From an uncultured Sphingomonas sp. (GTDB lineage Bacteria > Pseudomonadota > Alphaproteobacteria > Sphingomonadales > Sphingomonadaceae): a stretch of DNA of 48,015 nucleotides. Position 1 is the stretch's first letter; the number at the start of each line of letters is the position of its first letter. The position numbers and the translations under genes are program-made. Location of the stretch: assembly GCF_913774285.1 (NCBI RefSeq), contig NZ_CAJYHX010000009.1, forward strand, positions 1-48,015, read 5' to 3'. Below, in pieces: positions 28,465 to 36,027 of the stretch. The notes beneath the pieces were generated by a model that was not told the origin of the DNA, did no database searches, and saw only the letters and a program-made list of their open reading frames with translations.

Positions 28465-28995
28465 ATGCGTTTGCTTTCCCTGTTCGCCGGCGTCGGCCTC
28501 ATCGCGCTCGCCGGTTGCGTGCCTGCTCCCTCCACGCCGCCGCCCGCACCTGCCCCCCGACCGGTGCCGGCACCTGTGCCTGCGCCGCCGCCGCCCGCGG
28601 CCAAGCCGACGATCGGCGCGGACTGGCGTGACTGGCCGCTCACGCCGGGCGATTGGCGCTATCGGGCCGGCAGTGCGACCTACGGCGTTGCCGGCGGCGC
28701 CCCGCTCGCCACCCTGCGTTGCGATCTGGCGGCGCGGCGCGTGACGCTGTCGCGCACCGGCACCGCGCCGACGACGCTCACGGTCCGCACCACCAGCGCG
28801 GTGCGCGCCATCCCCGCCACGCCCGATTCCGCCGCACCCGGCATGCTCGCCATGGCCTTCGCCGCGAACGACAGCTTCCTCGATGCGCTGGGCTTCAGCC
28901 GCGGACGGTTCGTGATCGAGGGCGGGGGGCTGCCGGTGCTGGTGATTCCGGCCTGGCCGGAGATCCTGCGGGTGGTGGAGGACTGCCGCACATAA
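28465..28995 (+). CDS. Hypothetical lipoprotein with Pro-rich linker (176 aa)
   Basis: The signal sequence ends in the lipobox LAGC, placing the lipidated Cys at residue 18. Residues 19-47 form a Pro/Ala-rich linker (PAPSTPPPAPAPRPVPAP), typical of a lipoprotein that reaches across the periplasm. The C-terminal 120 residues are beta-rich with a Trp-rich start (DWRDWPLTPGDWRYR) and a Cys pair (RCDLAARR and DCRT). No named family is recognised, though the DWRDWPxTPGDWRY pattern occurs in several uncharacterised sphingomonad proteins as far as I recall. The gene is 88 bases after uvrB and may be co-transcribed. Function unknown. Confidence 0.7.
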   Translation: MRLLSLFAGVGLIALAGCVPAPSTPPPAPAPRPVPAPVPAPPPPAAKPTIGADWRDWPLTPGDWRYRAGSATYGVAGGAPLATLRCDLAARRVTLSRTGTAPTTLTVRTTSAVRAIPATPDSAAPGMLAMAFAANDSFLDALGFSRGRFVIEGGGLPVLVIPAWPEILRVVEDCRT

Positions 28996-29143
28996 GGCGA
29001 CGCAGCGTACCGCTTCGGCCCAGACTTCCAGAATCGCACCGATAAAATTCTTTTACAAGACTTGTTCTGCGACTCACGGTCATCCTACATGTCAAGTGTG
29101 TCGAGAGGCACAGGCTCTTCAACAAGCGAAAGGAGGTGATCCG

Positions 29144-29200
29144 ATGTCTCATGGTTCAGCAGTGAGGTCGGTTCAGTTCGTTCGGGAGACGCGCCGCTGA
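29144..29200 (+). CDS. Putative 18-residue leader peptide
   Basis: The ORF reads MSHGSAVRSVQFVRETRR and then TGA. It starts seven bases after GGAGG within AAAGGAGGTGATCC (29129-29142), which is complementary to the full 3' end of 16S rRNA. Such an extended ribosome site before so short a frame, followed by hairpins, suggests a regulatory leader peptide rather than a functional protein. The peptide carries five Arg and a run of Arg at the end; no amino-acid-specific attenuation codon run is obvious otherwise. Confidence 0.5.
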   Translation: MSHGSAVRSVQFVRETRR

Positions 29201-29341
29201 TCCTGCCGCGTGGATGGAAGCCCTCCATCCATATTGCCGCCGGGAGGTATCCTCCTCCAATCAACGCCGGCAGTTGCAGGTAATGCGGTCCGCATGGTCT
29301 CCCGGGCTGGAGCTCTCCGGCCGCTGACCATGTCGGGGGTC

Positions 29342-29382
29342 GCCGGGTACCTTGGACAAGGGCCCGGCGGCCTCTTTCATTT
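29342..29382 (+). terminator. Terminator-like hairpin in the leader
   Basis: GCCGGG (29342-29347) pairs with CCCGGC (29363-29368), with an inner CCTT/AAGG stem around GGAC. It is followed by GGCCTCTTTCATTTT, a T-rich but broken run. This could end a short leader transcript. Confidence 0.45.
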
Positions 29383-29526
29383 TCAGGGCTATTCTTTCGC
29401 AGCTCGTGCCATGTTGAATGGTTATCGGAAGATGACGCTTCCGATATGGACTTGCCCCAACTAGGCAGACCCCGAGTCGGCAGGGCACATCCGCACGCTC
29501 CAGGGAATTTGGCAGCGGAGCGCCCG

Positions 29527-31206
29527 ATGCAGCAGGCAGAGCAGGGACATGCGGACGCGGCGCTTGGCGCCTGTATGCGCATGATGCTGGAGGCATTGCC
29601 TTCGCCGGTGCTGCTGATCGACCGTACCGATCGTATCGTCGAAGTGAATCAGGCGTTTTGCGACCTTGCCGGCAAGGATCGCGCCTATTGGCTTGCTTCG
29701 CCTGTCGAGGCGTATCTGTCCCCCGATCAGATTGCACGCTTCACCGCCGAGCACGCGCAGGTCTTCGCCACCGGCGAGGATCTCGAAACCGAAGAAGTGA
29801 TCGACGGGCATGACGGAACGCGCCGCAACGTCGTCACCCGCCGTCGCCGTATCTTCGCTGGCGACACGCCGCTGGTGCTGACCATTCTTACCGACATTAC
29901 CGCGCTGCGCACGGCGGAGGCGCACATCCGCCACCTCGCCTATCACGACACGCTGACCGGCCTGCCCAACCGTGCCGCGCTCAACGAGCAGTTGGCGGTC
30001 GCGCTGGCCAATCAGGCACCGGCGCTGCTGCTGATCGACCTCTACCAGTTCAAGGACATCAACGACGCTTTCGGGGATGGTGTCGGCGATGCCCTGCTTC
30101 GCGCTTTCGCCTACCGGCTCGCGGGCGTTGCCCGCGGGTCGGACCGGCTAGCGCGGACCGGCGGAGACACGTTCGCGGTACTGGTCGATGATTGCCGCGA
30201 CGCTGCCGCGGCGGAAGCAGCCTGTCAGCGCCTGCTCGCGCAGCTCGATTCACCGATCGTCGGCCCTTCCGGCGCGGTGACGCTGGGCGTGTCGATCGGC
30301 TGCGCCTGGGCAGAGCCTGGCCTGTGTGCCGACGAGCTGCATCGTCGCGCCGAGTTCGCGTTGTACGAAGCAAAGCGCCAGCCGGCCAACGCCTTCTGCT
30401 TCTACGATGCGGCGCTGGCCGACGAACGGCATGCCCGCCGCAAGCTCGAGGCGGACCTGCGTGCCGCGCTTGCCGCAGGAGACCAACTCGACGTCCATTA
30501 CCAGCCGGTGATCGACGCCTGCGGCCACCGCGTCGTCGGGGTCGAGGCGCTGGTGCGGTGGCAGCACCCGCAGCAGGGCATGATCCCCCCGCTGCGCTTC
30601 ATCCCGATCGCCGAAGCGAGCGGGCTGATCGTGCCGCTCGGCGAATGGGTGCTTGATCGCGCGGTCGCGACGATGGCGGGCTTTCCGCAGCTATCGCTTG
30701 CCGTGAACCTGTCGCCGATCCAGCTACGCAGTCCGGGGATCGACGCCCAAATCCTTGCGATCCTCGCGCGGCACGGCATGGACCCGCGGCAATTGCAGCT
30801 CGAAGTTACCGAAAGCACGATGCTGGCGATGGATGCGGGCGTGGAGCTGGCGCTGGCGCGGCTGCGCGAGGCAGGGGTCCAGCTGGTGCTCGACGATTTC
30901 GGCACCGGTTATTCCAGCCTCTCGCACCTCCACAAGCTGGCGGTGGACCGGGTGAAGATCGACCAGAGCTTTGTCCGCGATCTCGCGCGTTCGAAGGATG
31001 CGCGGGCGATCATCCAGGCCGTGCTGGGCATCGGCCAGTCGCTTGGAATCGGGGTGACGGCGGAAGGGGTGGAGGACGAGCTGCAGCAGAGTTTCCTGCG
31101 CTCCTTCGGCTGCAACGAATATCAAGGCTATCTGTTCTCGCGCCCCTTGCCGGCCGCCGATGCGGTTACCTTTCTCGAAGCGCATATGGAGCGCGCGGCC
31201 GCCTGA
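29527..31206 (+). CDS. PAS-GGDEF-EAL protein, probable c-di-GMP phosphodiesterase
   Basis: This 559-residue protein controls cyclic-di-GMP. A PAS domain (about 15-130) precedes a GGDEF domain whose signature is changed to GGDTF (212-216), so cyclase activity is doubtful. The EAL domain (about 305-550) keeps E340-A-L, the VNLSP Asn, TESTM Glu, DDFGTGYSSLSHL, KIDQSFV Lys, AEGVE Glu and the GYLFSRPLP end, so the phosphodiesterase should be active; the GGDTF domain may bind GTP as a regulator. I use the ATG at 29527, six bases after GGAG, over an in-frame ATG at 29446 with no ribosome site. It lies behind the structured leader. Confidence 0.92.
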   Translation: MQQAEQGHADAALGACMRMMLEALPSPVLLIDRTDRIVEVNQAFCDLAGKDRAYWLASPVEAYLSPDQIARFTAEHAQVFATGEDLETEEVIDGHDGTRRNVVTRRRRIFAGDTPLVLTILTDITALRTAEAHIRHLAYHDTLTGLPNRAALNEQLAVALANQAPALLLIDLYQFKDINDAFGDGVGDALLRAFAYRLAGVARGSDRLARTGGDTFAVLVDDCRDAAAAEAACQRLLAQLDSPIVGPSGAVTLGVSIGCAWAEPGLCADELHRRAEFALYEAKRQPANAFCFYDAALADERHARRKLEADLRAALAAGDQLDVHYQPVIDACGHRVVGVEALVRWQHPQQGMIPPLRFIPIAEASGLIVPLGEWVLDRAVATMAGFPQLSLAVNLSPIQLRSPGIDAQILAILARHGMDPRQLQLEVTESTMLAMDAGVELALARLREAGVQLVLDDFGTGYSSLSHLHKLAVDRVKIDQSFVRDLARSKDARAIIQAVLGIGQSLGIGVTAEGVEDELQQSFLRSFGCNEYQGYLFSRPLPAADAVTFLEAHMERAAA

Positions 31207-31212
31207 ACCGTG

Positions 31213-31647
31213 CTAGCGCAGCACGACGCGTCCGGCGGCGCCCCGCGGTACTAGGCGCGGCGCGAGGCTGGGGTTGCCGGGATAGCGGCGTCCGTCGAAG
31301 CGCAGCCGCACATCATATCCGCCCCGGATGCCGCCACCGGCGACATGTGCGGCAAGGTCGTGCCATCCCCTGGTCTTGCTTGCCAGTACGCGGATCGGCA
31401 GTCGGGTGACCGGCATCCTGTTCATCACGCGCCACCCGCGGCCCCGGCGGGCGAGGACGTACAGCGTGCAGCCGCCGCTGCCGCACTGCCCCGCCGCCTG
31501 CGCATAGGCCAGCACCTCCGGCGTGCCGTCGGTGTTCAGGTCGGTCGCGACAGCGCGATAGCGATCGAGATGGAGTGTACCGGCGAGGAAGGCCTCGGCG
31601 GAAGCGGGAACCGGCGCGGCGATCGAGAGCAGGGCAGCGAGCAGCAT
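31213..31647 (-). CDS. Secreted hypothetical protein (144 aa)
   Basis: A signal peptide covers residues 1-18 (ends ASAEA). The mature part has a DLNTDGTPEVLAYAQ segment resembling a calcium-binding or FG-GAP-like loop (DxNxDGxxE), a CGSGGCTLYVLAR motif with two Cys, and a GGYDVRLRFDGRRYPGNPS C-terminus. This arrangement recurs in a small family of periplasmic proteins of unknown function. GGAG lies upstream of the ATG. It is convergent with the GGDEF/EAL gene, six bases from its stop, and lies 59 bases downstream of the mutS start side of the opposite unit. Function unknown. Confidence 0.65.
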   Translation of the reverse strand: MLLAALLSIAAPVPASAEAFLAGTLHLDRYRAVATDLNTDGTPEVLAYAQAAGQCGSGGCTLYVLARRGRGWRVMNRMPVTRLPIRVLASKTRGWHDLAAHVAGGGIRGGYDVRLRFDGRRYPGNPSLAPRLVPRGAAGRVVLR

Positions 31648-31706
31648 CGGGACGAACTCCGGCGTGATGCCGCGATCCTATCTGTCACGCTCTCGGGAAC
31701 AAGCGC

Positions 31707-34310
31707 CTAGGTTTCCGCCGCCAGCCCCTTCAGCTTGTACAGAACGTCCAGTGCCTCGCGGGGGCTGAGCGCGTCGATGTCGAGCGCAACCAGTTCGTGG
31801 CGCAGCGCGTCGACCTTTTCTTCCTCGGCCTGCGCGGCGGCCGCGAAGAGCGGCAGGTCGTCGAGGCCTGCCGCGAGGCCGCCGGTCTTGGCGCGGCCGG
31901 CCTCGAGCTTGTCGAGCACCGCCTTGGCGCGCTTGACGGTGGCGGGCGACATTCCCGCGAGCCGGGCGACGGCGATGCCGTAGCTACGGTCCGCCGGGCC
32001 CTCGGCCAGTTCGTGGAGCAGCACCAGTTCCCCCTTCCATTCGCGGGCGCGGACATGGTGGAGGGTCAGGGCGTCGCAGCGCTCGGCCAGCCGGGTCAGC
32101 TCGTGATAATGGGTGGCGAACAGGCAGCGGCAGCGATTTTCCTCGTGGATCGCCTCCACCACCGCCCAGGCGATGGCGAGCCCGTCATAGGTGGAGGTGC
32201 CGCGGCCGACCTCGTCGAGAATCACGAAGCTGCGCGGGGTGGCCTGCGCCAGGATCGCGGCGGTCTCGACCATCTCGACCATGAAGGTCGAGCGGCCGCG
32301 CGCCAGATTGTCCGAGGCGCCGACGCGGCTGAACAGCCGGTCGACCAGCCCCAGCGTCGCGCGCGTTGCGGGCACGTAGCTGCCGGCCTGCGCGAGTACC
32401 GCGATCAGCGCATTCTGGCGCAGGAAGGTCGACTTGCCGCCCATGTTCGGGCCGGTGACCAGCCACAGGCGGGAATCTTCGGACAGCTTGCAGTCATTCG
32501 CCACGAAGCGGCCGCCGGCGCGGGCGACGGCGGCTTCCACCACCGGATGGCGCCCGCCCTCAATGTCGAAGCAGCTATGCTCGACGAGCTCGGGACGTGC
32601 CCAGCCGCCTTCGGCCGCGCGTTCGGCCAAGCCCGCGGCGACGTCGATCCGGGCGAGCGCGTCGGCGGTGGCGGCGATTGGTTCGCGGCGGGCGAGCGCC
32701 TGGCCGGTCAGGTCCTCGAGATGCGCGGACTCGGCGGCGAGCGCGTGCGCTCCGGCCTGGGTGACCTTGACCGCGACGTCGTGCAGCTCGGGGGCGTTGA
32801 AGCGGACGACGCCGGCCAGCGTCTGGCGATGGGTGAAGCCGCTGTCGGGCTTCATCAGCGCGTCTGCCGAGCGGGCGGGGACTTCGATATGGTAGCCGAG
32901 CACGCCGTTGTGGCGGATCTTGAGCGCGGTGATGCCGGTGCGGCTGCGATATTCGGCTTCCAGCAGGGCGATGGCGCGGCGCCCGCCGGCGCCCGCGTCG
33001 CGCAGGTCGTCGAGCGCGGCGTCATAGCCCTCGGCGATATAGCCGCCATGCGCGGCATCCACCGGCGGCTCGGGGACGAGCGCGCGGCTGAGCAGGTCGA
33101 TCAGCGCGCCGTGGCCGCGCAGCTGGGGCGCGAGCTCGCGGAGCAGGGCAGGGGCGTCGGCGAGACGGTCGAGCTTTTCGCCCAGCCGCCAGGCGCCGTC
33201 TAGGCCGTCGCGGAGCTGGCCGAGATCGCGGGGGGAGCCGCGGCCAGCGGCAAGGCGGCCGAGCGCGCGGCCGATATCGGGCAGCGCGCGCAGCGTGGCG
33301 CGGATGCTGTCGCGCAGGCCCGCATCGTCGTGGAACAGCGTGACGAGATCGAGCCGCGCATCGATCGCGGAGCGGTCCATCAGCGGTGCGGCGATGTCGG
33401 CACCGAGCAGGCGTGCGCCGGCGCCGGTCACCGTACGGTCGGCCGCATCGAGCAGGCTGCCCTTGCGGGCACCCGCGGCGCTGACCGTGAGTTCCAGGCT
33501 CTCGCGCGTCGCGGCGTCGATCGCCATCGCCGCCTCGGCGCGGCTGACGCGCGGCGGGCGCAGGAACGGGAGCGAACCCTTGGCGGTGTGCTCCAGATAG
33601 GCGACCAACCCGCCCGCCGCGGCCAGCCCGGCGCGGGAGAATTGCCCGAAGCCGTCGAGCGTCGCCACGCCGAACAGCCGCTTGAGTCGCGCCTCGCCGC
33701 CGGCGCTGTCGAAATCGAGTTTGGGGCGCAGCGCCGTCGCCAGTTCAGCGAACTCGGTCGCGTCGCAGGCGATCGTCTCGGCCGGGTTGAGCCGGGCGAG
33801 TTCGGCGCCGAGCCGCGCGGCGTCGGTCTCGATCAGCTCGAAGCGGCCGGTGGAGATGTCGGCACAGGCGATCGCGACGCCGCCGCCTGCCTCGCCCACC
33901 GCCACGCACCAGTTGGCGGAGCGGCTGTCGAGCAGCGCCTCCTCGGTCAGCGTGCCTGCCGTCACCACGCGGATGATCGCGCGGGAGACCAGCGCCTTGG
34001 AGCCGGCGCGCTTCTTGGCTTCCTCGGGGGTCTCGGTCTGGTTGGCGATGGCAACGCGGTGGCCGGCTTTGATCAGCCGGGCGAGATAGGCCTCCATCGC
34101 GTGGACGGGCACGCCGCACATCGGGATCTTGTCGCCCTCATGCTCGCCGCGCGAGGTGAGCGCGATGTCGAGCACGGAGCTCGCCGTCTTCGCGTCCTCG
34201 AAGAACAGCTCGAAGAAGTCGCCCATCCGGTAGAAGAGCAGGCAATCCCCCGCCTCTTCCTTGAGCGCGAGATACTGGGCCATCATCGGAGTAGGGGCGG
34301 CAGAGGACAT
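31707..34310 (-). CDS. mutS: DNA mismatch repair protein MutS
   Basis: MutS recognises mismatches and small loops and recruits MutL. The 867-residue protein has the mismatch-binding Phe-x-Glu in RMGDFFELFFEDA at about residues 28-40, connector and lever domains, and a C-terminal ATPase with Walker A GPNMGGKS (620-627), the DEVGRGTSTYDG signature and the THYHELTRL region. The final residues (about 800-867) form the dimerisation tail. Start MSSAAPTPMMAQYLAL fits the family. It is divergent from a polytopic membrane protein gene, 87 bases away. Confidence 0.97.
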   Translation of the reverse strand: MSSAAPTPMMAQYLALKEEAGDCLLFYRMGDFFELFFEDAKTASSVLDIALTSRGEHEGDKIPMCGVPVHAMEAYLARLIKAGHRVAIANQTETPEEAKKRAGSKALVSRAIIRVVTAGTLTEEALLDSRSANWCVAVGEAGGGVAIACADISTGRFELIETDAARLGAELARLNPAETIACDATEFAELATALRPKLDFDSAGGEARLKRLFGVATLDGFGQFSRAGLAAAGGLVAYLEHTAKGSLPFLRPPRVSRAEAAMAIDAATRESLELTVSAAGARKGSLLDAADRTVTGAGARLLGADIAAPLMDRSAIDARLDLVTLFHDDAGLRDSIRATLRALPDIGRALGRLAAGRGSPRDLGQLRDGLDGAWRLGEKLDRLADAPALLRELAPQLRGHGALIDLLSRALVPEPPVDAAHGGYIAEGYDAALDDLRDAGAGGRRAIALLEAEYRSRTGITALKIRHNGVLGYHIEVPARSADALMKPDSGFTHRQTLAGVVRFNAPELHDVAVKVTQAGAHALAAESAHLEDLTGQALARREPIAATADALARIDVAAGLAERAAEGGWARPELVEHSCFDIEGGRHPVVEAAVARAGGRFVANDCKLSEDSRLWLVTGPNMGGKSTFLRQNALIAVLAQAGSYVPATRATLGLVDRLFSRVGASDNLARGRSTFMVEMVETAAILAQATPRSFVILDEVGRGTSTYDGLAIAWAVVEAIHEENRCRCLFATHYHELTRLAERCDALTLHHVRAREWKGELVLLHELAEGPADRSYGIAVARLAGMSPATVKRAKAVLDKLEAGRAKTGGLAAGLDDLPLFAAAAQAEEEKVDALRHELVALDIDALSPREALDVLYKLKGLAAET

Positions 34311-34397
34311 CGCGCTTCGCTACCGGAAGCACGGGGGGCGGCACAAGCCGCGGCCATGGGGTGACGCTGGTGGAATCTGGGGATAAGGCGCGGGGCC

Positions 34398-35933
34398 ATG
34401 ACCTTCTTTTCCGCGCAGACGGGCAAGGCAGCGGTGCTGCGATGGCACTGGATCCTGCTGCTGTCGTTGCTGTCGATCCTGCCCTTCCTTTTCGTGCGCG
34501 TGCCGCCGCTGGTCGATGTGCCCGGGCATATCGGGCGGTTCGCGGTGCAGTTGGCGCCGGCGGAGAACATCCTGCACCGCTATTTCGTCTTCACCTGGCG
34601 GCCGACGCTCAACCTGGGCGCGGACCTGATCGTCCAGGCGCTGCACCCGCTGCTGGGGCCGGTGGCGGCGATGTGGCTGGTCTGCGCGGCGGTGCCGGCG
34701 CTGACCGTGCTGGGGCTGCTGGCGGTCACCCGGCGGCTGAACCCGGGCGGCGCGGCGGCGCTGCCCTTCGCCCTGCTGTTCGTCTACAACGATTCCTTCC
34801 TGTGGGGCTTCGTTAATTATGCGCTGAGCGCAGCGCTGTCGCTGTGCGGCTGGGCGCTGTGGATGGCACTGGAGCGACGCAAGGCCGTGCGGGCGCTTGT
34901 CTTCGCGCTGTTCGCCCCCGCGCTGTTCCTGGGGCATGGTGAAGGCGGTGCGCTGCTGCTTCTATGGGTCTCGGCCTGGGAGGCGGAGCGGATCGGCCGC
35001 TGGTGGCAGCCGCGCGGCCTGGTGACGCTGGCGGGGCGGCTCTGCCCGTTCCTGTTCGTCGCGGTGCCGGTGATTCTGTCCGCCGGCGGGGAAAAGGGCG
35101 GCAAGACCGTCTGGGACTTCCCCGGCAAGATCGACGCGCTGTTCAACATGCTGCGCGACCAGAACATGGTGTTCGATCTGGCGAGCCTGGGCGCCGCCTT
35201 TGCGGTGCTCCTCTATGGCCGGCTGCGCGGTGCGCGGCTGGCGCGCGGGGGGTGGCTGGCGGTGTGGGTGAGCTTCGCCTTGTTCCTGGCGGCGCCCTAC
35301 CAGCTTTCCGGCACCGCCAATGTCGATGCGCGGCTGATCGCGCATGCCATGATGCTGGCGCTGGCGCTGCAGGACTGGAGCCACGTGCAGCGTCTCCCGC
35401 GCGCCTGGGCCGCGGGGGTGGGGGCTCTGCTGCTGGTGCTGCGCTTCGGCGTCACCACGGCGAGCTTCGTCGGCTATGGCCAGCGCTATCAGCGCGAGCT
35501 GCAGGCGCTCGATCATGTCGCGCGGGGCAGCCGGGTGCTGAACCTGACGTTCACGGATTGCGGGCTGCGCGGCTGGCGCAATCCGCGAACGACCCATCTG
35601 GCCAATCTCGTAACCCTGGAGCGCGATGCCTGGGTGAACGCGCACTGGGCGGTGAAGTCGGTCCATCTGCTGGAATCGCGCTACGCTCCGACGGGATATG
35701 CGACGGATCCTTCGCAGCTCGTGTCGCCGTCCGACTGCGTCGGACCGACCGGTGCAGGCAGATATCGCCACACGATCGCCCAGCTCCTGCCGACGCTGCC
35801 GCTCGACCAGGTCGACTATCTCTGGCTGATCGGCGTGCAACTGCCGCCAGGCGTCCACGACCCGCGGCTCGTGCCGATCTGGCGCTCCAGCGACAGTGCG
35901 CTGTACGCAATTCGTCATATTAAAGCGACGTAG
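34398..35933 (+). CDS. Polytopic membrane protein, GT-C-like
   Basis: This 511-residue protein has about ten hydrophobic helices (starting at residues 15-35) and a soluble C-terminal part of about 130 residues. After the first helix the loop reads PPLVDVPGHIGRF, with an acidic residue near the membrane surface as in GT-C glycosyltransferases that use polyprenyl donors. A C-terminal periplasmic domain (LNLTFTDCGLRGWRNP and later) is consistent. I cannot assign a donor or acceptor, and the similarity is structural only; it might equally be an uncharacterised transporter-like protein. It is followed by a hairpin and maeB. Confidence 0.55.
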   Translation: MTFFSAQTGKAAVLRWHWILLLSLLSILPFLFVRVPPLVDVPGHIGRFAVQLAPAENILHRYFVFTWRPTLNLGADLIVQALHPLLGPVAAMWLVCAAVPALTVLGLLAVTRRLNPGGAAALPFALLFVYNDSFLWGFVNYALSAALSLCGWALWMALERRKAVRALVFALFAPALFLGHGEGGALLLLWVSAWEAERIGRWWQPRGLVTLAGRLCPFLFVAVPVILSAGGEKGGKTVWDFPGKIDALFNMLRDQNMVFDLASLGAAFAVLLYGRLRGARLARGGWLAVWVSFALFLAAPYQLSGTANVDARLIAHAMMLALALQDWSHVQRLPRAWAAGVGALLLVLRFGVTTASFVGYGQRYQRELQALDHVARGSRVLNLTFTDCGLRGWRNPRTTHLANLVTLERDAWVNAHWAVKSVHLLESRYAPTGYATDPSQLVSPSDCVGPTGAGRYRHTIAQLLPTLPLDQVDYLWLIGVQLPPGVHDPRLVPIWRSSDSALYAIRHIKAT

Positions 35934-35946
35934 GGGAAAGCACGGA

Positions 35947-35964
35947 AAACCACTTCTGTGGTTT
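35947..35964 (+). other. Short perfect hairpin before maeB
   Basis: AAACCAC (35947-35953) pairs with GTGGTTT (35958-35964) across a TTCT loop, just after the membrane-protein stop and 64 bases before the maeB ATG. There is no T run. It could be a weak terminator or a leader hairpin. Confidence 0.4.
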
Positions 35965-36027
35965 GCAATCGCTGCTGTTGGCTGCTTTAGGGACGCAAAC
36001 AGTCCGAGAAAATTAGGAGCCGAGCGG

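Larger units (their letters stand above)
28996..29526 (+). promoter_or_regulatory. Gene-poor leader region with uORF and several hairpins
   Basis: This 530-base interval precedes the GGDEF/EAL gene. It holds an 18-codon ORF (29144-29200) with a ribosome site matching 14 bases of the 16S anti-Shine-Dalgarno tail. Hairpins follow at 29212-29230 (GGATGGA/TCCATCC), 29243-29255 (GGAGG/CCTCC), 29293-29332 (CATGGTC/GACCATG), 29342-29368 (GCCGGG/CCCGGC) and 29423-29446 (TATCGGAAG/CTTCCGATA). The order of peptide, hairpins and a T-rich stretch resembles an attenuation leader or a processed small RNA. No known riboswitch class is recognised. Confidence 0.5.

Noticed and set aside
29129..29142. Possible fragment of 16S rRNA on the minus strand, because AAAGGAGGTGATCC is the complement of the 16S 3' end
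   Set aside because: Only these 14 bases match; neither the preceding helix 45 sequence nor a spacer region follows. It is better explained as an extended Shine-Dalgarno.
29210..29464. An 84-codon frame within the leader before the GGDEF/EAL gene
   Set aside because: No ribosome site, no recognisable domain, and it would cross several strong hairpins; more likely untranslated leader.
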